From the NCBI RefSeq assembly GCF_014647215.1, contig NZ_BMOT01000007.1, positions 181,782 through 245,781 of the forward strand: DNA of 64,000 nt. Direction: 5' to 3'. Under the pieces are notes generated by a model. It ran no database searches. It worked only from the letters and a program-made list of their open reading frames with translations, and had not been told where the DNA came from. Below, piece by piece: positions 56,815-64,000 of the stretch. This stretch comes from Shewanella aestuarii (GTDB lineage: Bacteria; Pseudomonadota; Gammaproteobacteria; Enterobacterales; Shewanellaceae). The translations under genes and the position numbers were made by a program. Each line of letters begins with the position of its first letter. Position 1 is the first letter of the stretch.

Positions 56815-57981
56815 ATGTTTGAGATCATGGATACACATTCAGACGAAGCGGTGATCAAGGTCATCGGTGTCGGTGGTGGTGGCGGTAACGCTGTCGAGCA
56901 TATGGTTAAGCACAACATCGAAGGTGTTGAGTTTATCGTCACAAATACAGATGCACAGGCATTACGTAAATCTAGTGCTGGTTCAACGATTCAGCTTGGA
57001 CGCGATGTGACTAAAGGTCTTGGTGCTGGAGCTAATCCAGATGTGGGCCGTCAAGCTGCAGAAGAAGACCGTGAAAACATTCGTGCAGCGATTAAAGGAT
57101 CTGACATGATCTTTATCGCAGCTGGCATGGGTGGTGGAACCGGTACTGGTGCCGCACCTGTGGTTGCGGAAATTGCCCGTGAAGAAGGTATTTTGACAGT
57201 GGCAGTGGTCACCAAGCCTTTTCCATTTGAAGGCAAAAAGCGCATGGTGTATGCCGAACATGGTATTGCAGAATTAGCTAAACACGTTGATTCGTTGATC
57301 ACTATCCCGAACGAAAAACTATTAAAAGTATTGGGTCGTGGTACGTCTTTACTTGATGCATTCGCAGCAGCCAACAACGTGCTATTAGGTGCGGTTCAAG
57401 GTATTGCTGAACTAATCACTCGCCCAGGCTTAATCAACGTCGATTTCGCTGACGTTAAAACAGTTATGTCCGAAATGGGTAATGCCATGATGGGTACAGG
57501 CGTTGCTACAGGTGATGATCGTGCAGAAGAAGCGGCTGAAGCTGCGGTAGCAAGTCCATTACTTGAAGATATTGATCTAGCAGGTGCGCGCGGCGTATTA
57601 GTGAACATCACAGCAGGTATGGATATCAGTATTGAAGAGCTTGAAACAGTGGGTAATCACGTTAAAGCTTACGCATCTGATAATGCGACAGTAGTAGTTG
57701 GTGCTGTAATTGACCCAGAAATGAGTGAAGAACTGCGCGTAACTGTAGTTGCAACGGGTATTGGCGCTGAGAAAAAGCCTGATATTCAATTAGTGCAGAA
57801 GCCAGCTCCACGTCCTGAGCCAGTCGTCATTGAAACTCGCCCAGAGCCAGTTGATGAGCCAGTGATTCAGCAATCTTATGTTGCCTCAAAAGGTAACGCT
57901 GTACCACAGCCATTAACGACGCCACGTGCAGATGCGGATTATTTAGATATTCCGGCATTTTTACGTAAGCAAGCTGATTAA
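56815..57981 (+). CDS. ftsZ: Cell-division protein FtsZ
   Basis: 388 aa tubulin-like GTPase forming the Z-ring. GTP-binding core: [15 protein letters not shown], tubulin signature [16 protein letters not shown]7 loop [16 protein letters not shown] ~60-residue disordered linker leads to the C-terminal tail [14 protein letters not shown] that binds FtsA and ZipA. 27 bases after ftsA. Confidence 0.98.
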   Translation: MFEIMDTHSDEAVIKVIGVGGGGGNAVEHMVKHNIEGVEFIVTNTDAQALRKSSAGSTIQLGRDVTKGLGAGANPDVGRQAAEEDRENIRAAIKGSDMIFIAAGMGGGTGTGAAPVVAEIAREEGILTVAVVTKPFPFEGKKRMVYAEHGIAELAKHVDSLITIPNEKLLKVLGRGTSLLDAFAAANNVLLGAVQGIAELITRPGLINVDFADVKTVMSEMGNAMMGTGVATGDDRAEEAAEAAVASPLLEDIDLAGARGVLVNITAGMDISIEELETVGNHVKAYASDNATVVVGAVIDPEMSEELRVTVVATGIGAEKKPDIQLVQKPAPRPEPVVIETRPEPVDEPVIQQSYVASKGNAVPQPLTTPRADADYLDIPAFLRKQAD

Positions 57982-58224
57982 TTTGGCATCAGTATCAAAT
58001 CCGCGAACAAGCGGTTTTGATAGGCCGTGATTAATACCAAAATGTATTAATCTGATGAAAGTACCTTGTTGTGATAGCTGATGATGAAATGATGCTGTTT
58101 TGTACTTATTCGCATTTTTTTTGTGAATTACGCAAGATATGGTAGCATGTCGTACCAGCTATACATGATAGCTTTAGGTTTTATTTATAAACTTTTGTTT
58201 TTATTGTTATTTACGGGTAAATGA

Positions 58225-59145
58225 ATGATTTTTCAAAGAACTGTTCAAAAAATGGTGAAGAGTACTGGTGTCGGATTACACTCCGGCAACAAAGTCACTC
58301 TGTGCATTATGCCCGCACCAGTAAATACAGGGATTGTACTGACACGTACCGATCTTTCGCCAGCAGTGTCGATACCTGCTAAGGCGCATTTGGTTCGTGA
58401 AACAACTATGTGTACGGCTCTTGTAAACGATGCTGGTGTTCGTATTTCAACAATTGAACATCTATTTGCCGCACTTGCTGGCTTAGGGATTGATAACGCG
58501 ATTATCGAAGTCGATGCGCCTGAAATTCCAATTATGGATGGCAGCGCCAGTCCTTTTGTGTTCCTGCTCCAAAGCGCAGGAATAAAAGAGCAAGCTGCAC
58601 CTAAAAAATACCTAAAGATTACCAAGCCTATTCGAGTTGAAGACGGAGATAAATGGGCAGAGCTAAAACCATTTAAAGGCTTTAGAGTTAATTTTAAAAT
58701 TGACTTTGCTCACCCTGAAATCGCCCGTAGCCAACAGCATATGGTAATGGATTTTTCTACATCGGCATTTGTTAAAGATATTAGCCGTGCAAGAACCTTC
58801 GGCTTTATGCGTGATATTGAATATTTACGTGCTAATAACCTTGCGTTAGGTGGAAGCATGGAAAATGCTGTTGTGCTTGACGAATACCGCGTCCTCAACC
58901 CTGATGGTCTGCGTTATGATGACGAGTTCGTTAAGCATAAAATTCTCGACGCTTTTGGTGACTTATATGTAGCAGGTCATGCCATAGTGGGTGAGTTTTC
59001 AGCCTTTAAAACCGGCCATGCGTTAAATAATCAATTGGTCAGAGCTTTACTAGCCCAGCAGGATGCATGGGAATTAGTGAGCTTTGACAAAGAAGCCGAT
59101 GTACCAGTCAGCTTTATGGTGCCAGGTACAACCGCACTCGCTTAA
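58225..59145 (+). CDS. lpxC: UDP-3-O-acyl-GlcNAc deacetylase
   Basis: 306 aa zinc deacetylase, the committed step of lipid A synthesis. Zinc residues: His in [10 protein letters not shown] (~79) and the HxxxD of [11 protein letters not shown]; the catalytic region LYVAGH is present. Length normal. Separated from ftsZ by ~240 bases that should hold its own promoter. Its stop overlaps, tail to tail, the stop of the minus-strand gene at 59142. Confidence 0.97.
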   Translation: MIFQRTVQKMVKSTGVGLHSGNKVTLCIMPAPVNTGIVLTRTDLSPAVSIPAKAHLVRETTMCTALVNDAGVRISTIEHLFAALAGLGIDNAIIEVDAPEIPIMDGSASPFVFLLQSAGIKEQAAPKKYLKITKPIRVEDGDKWAELKPFKGFRVNFKIDFAHPEIARSQQHMVMDFSTSAFVKDISRARTFGFMRDIEYLRANNLALGGSMENAVVLDEYRVLNPDGLRYDDEFVKHKILDAFGDLYVAGHAIVGEFSAFKTGHALNNQLVRALLAQQDAWELVSFDKEADVPVSFMVPGTTALA

Positions 59146-59600
59146 TCCTTAGATTGCCTATTACGGCTGGCCAATGCAGCCAGCCGTTTTAGTTTTTCAC
59201 CTAGTGATCCTTCTACATGCTCAGCTAGCGCAGCAATGTGTTGTGCTGATTCGTTACTGAGTTGTGCGTGATTTATTTGAGAGCTAGCCTTAATCATTGC
59301 TAAACCTGGGTTGACTTTAACCTCAATTGCAGTGAGCATGGGTAGCGTTTCAGCCTGAAGTTGTCGTAATAGTTTAGGCTTTTGAAAATTGATTCTGGCA
59401 GCCCAAGCAGCGGAAGCCGTTTCAATAACAAGAACACCCTGGCGGAGATTAGCAACATTAAGTTGCTCTGCCGCAGGACCACCAATAATTTGTTTCACAT
59501 ACCGATTCAGATTATTCAGTAGTTCTGCTTTCTCAGCGAGTTCAGGTAATTTTCCTGACAAATGTAATAAATTGCTGAGGTCTTGAGGGGGCTTTTTCAT
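59142..59600 (-). CDS. dciA: DUF721 protein, DciA-like replicative helicase loader
   Basis: 152 aa. DUF721 domain ([40 protein letters not shown]), the family of DciA, which loads DnaB helicase in bacteria lacking dnaC. I start it at the ATG at 59600; the longer frame to 59678 runs into the M23 gene's start and is rejected. The stop codon overlaps the lpxC stop (the shared TTAA). The two oppose each other with no room for a terminator. Confidence 0.78.
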   Translation of the reverse strand: MKKPPQDLSNLLHLSGKLPELAEKAELLNNLNRYVKQIIGGPAAEQLNVANLRQGVLVIETASAAWAARINFQKPKLLRQLQAETLPMLTAIEVKVNPGLAMIKASSQINHAQLSNESAQHIAALAEHVEGSLGEKLKRLAALASRNRQSKD

Positions 59601-59627
59601 ATGATAATAAGATGGCTGAATTAGGCT

Positions 59628-60527
59628 ATGAGTGTAACAGTATTTGTTCAACGTCGAAATGGGGTCACACGCTGGCAACCCAGTAAACGATGGTTTCTCT
59701 TACCGATTATGATTATGGTAACAGGGACTGCAATTTATCAATACAGTGCCGATCGCTTTGCTAATCAACAAGCTAAAGTCGATAAAAACCAGCAACTGCG
59801 TGAGCAACAAAAACAACAAGTGATTGAGCTCAAACACGCAACTGAAGTGCAATTAGCCACATTAGTTACCCACGTCGCTAAAATGCAAGCCAAAATTACT
59901 CGACTTGAAGCCCTTGGGCAGCAGGTTGCCCAAAACAATTTACTCGATGACCAGTTCGACTTTCACACTGAAGTGGGCGTTGGTGGTTACAGTGAATTAG
60001 GGACGGGAATCGAATTAAGTCAGCTTATTAGCGATATGGATAAGCTGGCATCAAGAATTGATAATAATAATCTTCAGTTGTCACTACTTGAAACAGTGTC
60101 AACGAATCTCCATATAGATGAAGAGCGTTATATATCAGGGCGACCAATCGATAAAGGTTGGTTATCTTCGCCCTATGGTTTACGTAATGACCCTTTTAAT
60201 GGCCGAAGAACAATGCATAAAGGTATTGATTTTGCGGGCCGAGAAGGGGCAGCCGTTATTGCAACTGCCGCAGGTGTAGTAACGTGGTCAGGAAGTATGT
60301 TTGGATATGGTGAGCTTGTCGAAATCGACCATGGTAATGGCCTTCGCACTCGCTATGGACACAATCAATCTCTGTCAGTAAACGTAGGTGACGTCGTTGC
60401 CAAAGGCGATAAAATTGCCAATATGGGAAGCACAGGTCGTTCAACCGGCCCTCATGTGCATTACGAAGTGCTACGTGGTGGACAACAAATTGATCCTCAA
60501 AAATTTGTTTACCGCAAAGCAAGTTAA
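59628..60527 (+). CDS. M23-family (LytM) metallopeptidase
   Basis: 299 aa. One TM near residues 25-40, a coiled-coil stretch (residues ~45-105, QQKQQVIELKHATEVQLATL and onward), then the LytM domain: LRNDPFNGRRTMHKGIDFAG, HGNGLRTRYGH, and GPHVHYEVL with the zinc His residues. All zinc/catalytic histidines appear present, so it is probably an active peptidoglycan endopeptidase or a divisome activator of the EnvC/NlpD type. Divergent from the dciA-like gene (27 bases between the two start codons) and 58 bases before secA. Confidence 0.87.
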   Translation: MSVTVFVQRRNGVTRWQPSKRWFLLPIMIMVTGTAIYQYSADRFANQQAKVDKNQQLREQQKQQVIELKHATEVQLATLVTHVAKMQAKITRLEALGQQVAQNNLLDDQFDFHTEVGVGGYSELGTGIELSQLISDMDKLASRIDNNNLQLSLLETVSTNLHIDEERYISGRPIDKGWLSSPYGLRNDPFNGRRTMHKGIDFAGREGAAVIATAAGVVTWSGSMFGYGELVEIDHGNGLRTRYGHNQSLSVNVGDVVAKGDKIANMGSTGRSTGPHVHYEVLRGGQQIDPQKFVYRKAS

Positions 60528-60585
60528 TCATATTAACGGTTAATGCGCTCTGATGAGCCAAACCTACAAGAGATAAGTGACTAAG

Positions 60586-63309
60586 ATGTTAGGTAAATTA
60601 CTGACAAAAGTATTTGGAAGCAGAAACGACCGCACCCTGAAAGGCTTAGGCAAAGTTGTTGATAAAATTAATGCATTGGAAGCCGATTATGAAAAGCTGT
60701 CTGATGAAGAATTAAAACTAAAAACCACAGAGTTTCGTCAGCGCTTAGAGTCAGGTGAAAGCTTAGACAGCATTATGGCTGAAGCATTTGCGGTTGTTCG
60801 TGAAGCATCAAAGCGTGTATTCGAAATGCGCCATTTTGATGTTCAGCTATTAGGCGGCATGGTACTTGATAGTAACCGTATTGCTGAAATGCGTACCGGT
60901 GAAGGTAAAACCTTAACCGCAACATTGCCCGCCTATTTAAATGGTATTAGTGGTAAAGGCGTACACGTTATTACCGTAAACGATTATTTAGCCCGTCGTG
61001 ATGCTGAATTTAACCGTCCTTTATTTGAGTTTTTAGGCCTGACCGTCGGTGTAAACGTTGCTGGTTTAAGCCAAGTTGAGAAGAAAGAAGCTTATAACTC
61101 AGATATTACCTACGGTACCAATAATGAATTTGGTTTCGATTATCTGCGTGACAACATGGCATTTTCTCCGCAAGAGCGTGTTCAACGCCCATTGCACTAT
61201 GCGCTTATCGATGAAGTTGACTCAATCCTAATTGATGAAGCACGTACGCCGCTGATTATTTCGGGTGCTGCTGAAGATAGCTCTGAGCTATATACCAAAG
61301 TCAATGTGTTAATTCCTAGCCTTATTCGTCAAGACAAAGAAGATACTGAAGATTACATCGGCGAAGGCGACTTCACCATTGATGAAAAAGGTAAGCAAGT
61401 TCACTTAACTGAACGTGGTCAAGAAAAGGTTGAGTTACTGCTTACTGAGCAGGGGATGCTGGCTGAAGGCGACTCACTGTATTCGGCGACTAACATTTCA
61501 TTATTGCATCACGTTTATGCAGCACTTCGTGCTCACACCTTATTTGAACGTGATGTCGATTACATCATTCAAGATGGCGACGTAGTGATTGTTGATGAAC
61601 ATACAGGCCGTACTATGCCTGGACGTCGTTGGTCTGAAGGTTTACACCAAGCAGTTGAGGCTAAAGAAGGTGTTCATATTCAAAATGAAAACCAAACTTT
61701 GGCATCGATTACTTTCCAGAACTACTTCCGTCAATATGAAAAGTTAGCGGGTATGACAGGCACCGCGGATACCGAAGCATTCGAATTCCAACACATTTAT
61801 GGTTTAGATACCGTTGTTGTGCCGACTAACCGTCCTATGGTTCGTAATGACATGGCGGATTTAGTCTACTTAACCGCTAAAGAAAAATACGATGCGATTA
61901 TTGCCGATATCAAAAGTTGTCGCGAACGCGGTCAGCCAGTGTTGGTCGGTACGGTATCAATTGAGCAATCAGAATTACTTAACGGATTACTTAAAAAAGC
62001 CAAAATACCTCATAGCGTGTTAAATGCTAAGTTCCATGAAAAAGAAGCAGAAATTGTTGCCCAAGCCGGTAGCTTAGGCGCGGTGACGATTGCAACAAAC
62101 ATGGCGGGTCGTGGTACAGATATCGTATTAGGCGGTAACTGGAACATGGAAATTGAAGCACTAGATAATCCGACTCCAGAGCAAAAAGCTAAAATTAAAG
62201 CGGATTGGCAAGTCCGTCACGATGAAGTGCTTGCCGCTGGCGGTTTACATATTCTAGGTACTGAACGTCACGAATCTCGTCGTATCGATAACCAATTACG
62301 TGGTCGTGCTGGTCGTCAAGGTGACGCGGGTTCTTCACGTTTCTATCTCTCGATGGAAGATAGCTTAATGCGTATCTTCGCTTCAGATCGTGTATCAGGC
62401 ATGATGAAAAAGTTGGGTATGGAAGAAGGCGAAGCAATCGAACACCCATGGGTTTCGCGTGCTATTGAAAACGCACAACGTAAAGTTGAAGCGCGTAACT
62501 TCGATATTCGTAAGCAATTACTTGAATACGATGATGTTGCCAACGATCAGCGCCAAGTCGTTTACTCTCAACGAAATGAGCTAATGGATGCTGAAAGCAT
62601 TGAAGACACAATTAAAAATATCGAAGAAGATGTTATTTCTGGTGTCATTGATACTTATATACCACCACAATCATTAGAAGAGTTATGGGATGTACCAGGA
62701 CTAGAGCAACGTTTATCAAATGAGTTCTCATTAAAGCTTCCTATCCAAGAGTGGTTAGATAAAGAAGATGACCTACATGAAGAAACATTACGTGAACGTA
62801 TTGTAAAAGCTTGGACCGATGCATTTAAAGCAAAAGAAGATATGGTGGGCGCGCAAGTGTTACGCCAGTTTGAAAAAGCGGTCATGCTACAAACATTAGA
62901 TGGTTTGTGGAAAGAGCATCTTGCAGCAATGGATCATCTTCGCCAAGGCATCCATTTACGTGGTTATGCTCAGAAAAACCCTAAGCAAGAATATAAGCGT
63001 GAATCATTCGAGTTATTCCAACAAATGCTTGAAACATTAAAGCATGATGTCATTAGTGTCTTATCTAAAGTGCAAGTACAAGCACAATCAGATGTTGATG
63101 AAATGGAACAACGTCGTCGTGAAGACGAAGCCAAGATCCAACGTGATTACCAACATGCATCAGCTCAGGCATTAAGTGACAACGAAAATGCCGAAGCACC
63201 AGCAAAACCGCAAACAGTGATCCGTGAAGGTGAGAAAGTAGGTCGTAATGATCCTTGCCCTTGTGGTTCAGGCCAAAAATACAAACAGTGTCATGGTAAA
63301 ATAAGTTAG
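60586..63309 (+). CDS. secA: Preprotein translocase ATPase SecA
   Basis: 907 aa, the motor that drives proteins through Sec[23 protein letters not shown] start, Walker A MRTGEGKT, Walker [45 protein letters not shown]. The C-terminal zinc tail [15 protein letters not shown] (SecB-binding) is intact. I use the ATG at 60586, matching the family N-terminus; a GTG at 60577 would add three residues. No SecM-type arrest peptide precedes it. Confidence 0.97.
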   Translation: MLGKLLTKVFGSRNDRTLKGLGKVVDKINALEADYEKLSDEELKLKTTEFRQRLESGESLDSIMAEAFAVVREASKRVFEMRHFDVQLLGGMVLDSNRIAEMRTGEGKTLTATLPAYLNGISGKGVHVITVNDYLARRDAEFNRPLFEFLGLTVGVNVAGLSQVEKKEAYNSDITYGTNNEFGFDYLRDNMAFSPQERVQRPLHYALIDEVDSILIDEARTPLIISGAAEDSSELYTKVNVLIPSLIRQDKEDTEDYIGEGDFTIDEKGKQVHLTERGQEKVELLLTEQGMLAEGDSLYSATNISLLHHVYAALRAHTLFERDVDYIIQDGDVVIVDEHTGRTMPGRRWSEGLHQAVEAKEGVHIQNENQTLASITFQNYFRQYEKLAGMTGTADTEAFEFQHIYGLDTVVVPTNRPMVRNDMADLVYLTAKEKYDAIIADIKSCRERGQPVLVGTVSIEQSELLNGLLKKAKIPHSVLNAKFHEKEAEIVAQAGSLGAVTIATNMAGRGTDIVLGGNWNMEIEALDNPTPEQKAKIKADWQVRHDEVLAAGGLHILGTERHESRRIDNQLRGRAGRQGDAGSSRFYLSMEDSLMRIFASDRVSGMMKKLGMEEGEAIEHPWVSRAIENAQRKVEARNFDIRKQLLEYDDVANDQRQVVYSQRNELMDAESIEDTIKNIEEDVISGVIDTYIPPQSLEELWDVPGLEQRLSNEFSLKLPIQEWLDKEDDLHEETLRERIVKAWTDAFKAKEDMVGAQVLRQFEKAVMLQTLDGLWKEHLAAMDHLRQGIHLRGYAQKNPKQEYKRESFELFQQMLETLKHDVISVLSKVQVQAQSDVDEMEQRRREDEAKIQRDYQHASAQALSDNENAEAPAKPQTVIREGEKVGRNDPCPCGSGQKYKQCHGKIS

Positions 63310-63340
63310 TTCTTCTATAACTACCAAGATTACGAACTCA

Positions 63341-63366
63341 AAAGCAGCTTATATAGCTGCTTTTTT
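63341..63366 (+). terminator. Rho-independent terminator after secA
   Basis: AAAGCAGCT, loop TATAT, AGCTGCTTT, followed by further T. Confidence 0.93.
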
Positions 63367-63408
63367 CTTACCTATGATATGTAGATTATTGCCAACGCAA
63401 AGCTAATT

Positions 63409-63417
63409 TGTGGATAA
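63409..63417. other. Lone DnaA-box-like 9-mer
   Basis: TGTGGATAA, i.e. TTATCCACA on the other strand, a perfect DnaA box, between secA and the rRNA promoter. A single box occurs by chance and does not make an origin. Confidence 0.3.
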
Positions 63418-63464
63418 CTTTGGGGGTAAGCGGTGTAAAAAATGTAGGTAAGTGGACAAGATGA

Positions 63465-63492
63465 AAAAAGATCGAAAAAACACGATCTTTTT
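63465..63492. terminator. Hairpin just upstream of rrn P1
   Basis: AAAAAGATCG, loop AAAAAACA, CGATCTTTTT; T tract on the plus strand. It ends 12 bases before the P1 -35 element, in the zone where an UP element or Fis site normally lies. It may insulate the rRNA promoter from upstream transcription. Confidence 0.6.
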
Positions 63493-63504
63493 CCACAAAA
63501 GGGC

Positions 63505-63532
63505 TTGCACAAAATCTTAAGCTGCCTATAAT
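63505..63532 (+). promoter_or_regulatory. rRNA operon promoter P1
   Basis: TTGCAC at 63505-63510 and TATAAT at 63527-63532, 16-bp spacing, followed by a GC-rich discriminator (GCGCATCC) typical of stringently controlled rRNA promoters. Confidence 0.85.
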
Positions 63533-63639
63533 GCGCATCCACTGACACGGCACAGAGCGAAAGCGAAACGCAGAGTCAGCTTGGTTTACAGCGGTAAAAC
63601 GCAACAAACCAAACGCGAAAAGAAAGTTTGAAAAAACAC

Positions 63640-63667
63640 TTGACGCAAACAACAGGGTCTGTAAAAT
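63640..63667 (+). promoter_or_regulatory. rRNA operon promoter P2
   Basis: TTGACG at 63640-63645 and TAAAAT at 63662-63667, 16-bp spacing, with GC-rich ACGCAGCC after it. A second rRNA promoter 135 bases downstream of P1. Confidence 0.75.
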
Positions 63668-63725
63668 ACGCAGCCCAAGCCAACGACCTAGCGTCCTACG
63701 GCGATGTTTGAAAAATTAACATCAC

Positions 63726-63741
63726 GCTCTTTAACAATTTA
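63726..63741 (+). promoter_or_regulatory. boxA antitermination site
   Basis: GCTCTTTAACAATTTA, matching rRNA boxA (NusB/NusE binding), ~200 bases before 16S. Confidence 0.9.
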
Positions 63742-63918
63742 TCAAGTAATCTGTGTGGGCATTCACAGGTATTGAGTTATTCGACAATTATCAAAACAGT
63801 TTAACTGCTTTAGATAATCAAAAAATTTAAACTCAATGCAACGATGAATGTTCATAGCAATATGTACAAAAAGACTTTGTTAACTTCGGTTGATAAAGCA
63901 ATCAGAATTCATTGAGCC

Positions 63919-63932
63919 GATTCTTCGGAATC
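63919..63932 (+). other. UUCG hairpin in the 16S leader
   Basis: GATTC-TTCG-GAATC, a 5-bp stem closed by a UUCG tetraloop, just before the 16S 5' end. Probably part of the leader fold used in processing. Confidence 0.6.
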
Positions 63933-63943
63933 AAAAAAACTTT

Positions 63944-64000
63944 AATTGAAGAGTTTGATCATGGCTCAGATTGAACGCTGGCGGCAGGCCTAACACATGC
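63944..64000 (+). rRNA. rrs: 16S ribosomal RNA, 5' end (cut by window edge)
   Basis: Begins AATTGAAGAGTTTGATCATG and continues GGCTCAG..CGCTGGCGGCAGGCCTAACACATGC, the universal 16S 5' end (27F primer region). Only ~57 of ~1,540 bases are in the window. The 5' end is placed by similarity to E. coli and may be off by a base or two. Confidence 0.96.

Noticed and set aside
63409..63417. Chromosomal origin near the lone DnaA box upstream of rrn
   Set aside because: Only one box, no cluster, no AT-rich unwinding region with dnaA/gidA neighbours.

Overview
The window is a contiguous piece of a gammaproteobacterial chromosome, most likely Shewanella or a close Alteromonadales relative. Supporting evidence: low-to-moderate GC; a men operon ordered menD-menH-menC-menE; the glnA / DUF4124 / ntrB / ntrC locus; a Porin_7-type porin; and a dcw cluster followed by lpxC, a DUF721 (dciA-like) gene, an M23 peptidase and secA. 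No species is claimed. Almost everything is core genome; I see no insertion sequence, prophage, CRISPR array, tRNA gene or integron.

Layout. 1-4023 (minus): menaquinone genes menD, menH, menC and the start of menE, cut by the window edge. 4447-13790: an HDOD protein, a divergent Lrp-type regulator / YjeH-type amino-acid exporter pair, a TerB-like protein, a DUF2780 protein, a YciC-like membrane protein, a DUF4145-like/Sel1 protein with a TTG start, a stand-alone EAL protein and a LysR regulator divergent from a Bcr/CflA efflux pump (13915-15114). 15172-23949: a porin gene broken by a one-base frameshift, a DTW-domain tRNA-modification enzyme, a methyltransferase, a small decayed ORF, a pair of M16 peptidase subunits, two unknown proteins, a DUF2956 protein, trmL and a periplasmic binding protein.

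24058-29453 is a Cpx envelope-stress locus: cpxA and cpxR, preceded on the same strand by a thioredoxin/CcdA-like fusion, and divergent from a cpxP/spy-like gene and fieF. A consensus CpxR box lies in the divergent gap. 29535-37385 is the nitrogen locus: ntrC, ntrB, a DUF4124 gene, ppnP, typA and glnA. glnA has a sigma-54 promoter with upstream NtrC sites, and two overlapping NtrC sites sit just upstream of ntrB. 37834-41574 holds a FadL-type porin, an NTF2-like secreted protein, glpK and an orphan small protein.

42117-57981 is the division and cell-wall cluster mraZ-rsmH-ftsL-ftsI-murE-murF-mraY-murD-ftsW-murG-murC-ftsQ-ftsA-ftsZ, with tight or overlapping junctions, a MraZ operator at its head and no ddlB between murC and ftsQ. 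lpxC, a convergent dciA-like gene, an M23 peptidase and secA follow. The window ends in an rRNA operon: two promoters, a boxA antiterminator and the first ~57 bases of 16S rRNA.

I found no convincing new defence or mobile system. The items most worth a second look are the thioredoxin/CcdA fusion in the Cpx locus, the homopolymer frameshift in the porin, the leader-peptide arrangement before the DUF4145/Sel1 gene, the decayed SPOR-like ORF before the M16 pair, the altered EAL active-site loop with a Fur-like site upstream, and the secA-rrn junction.
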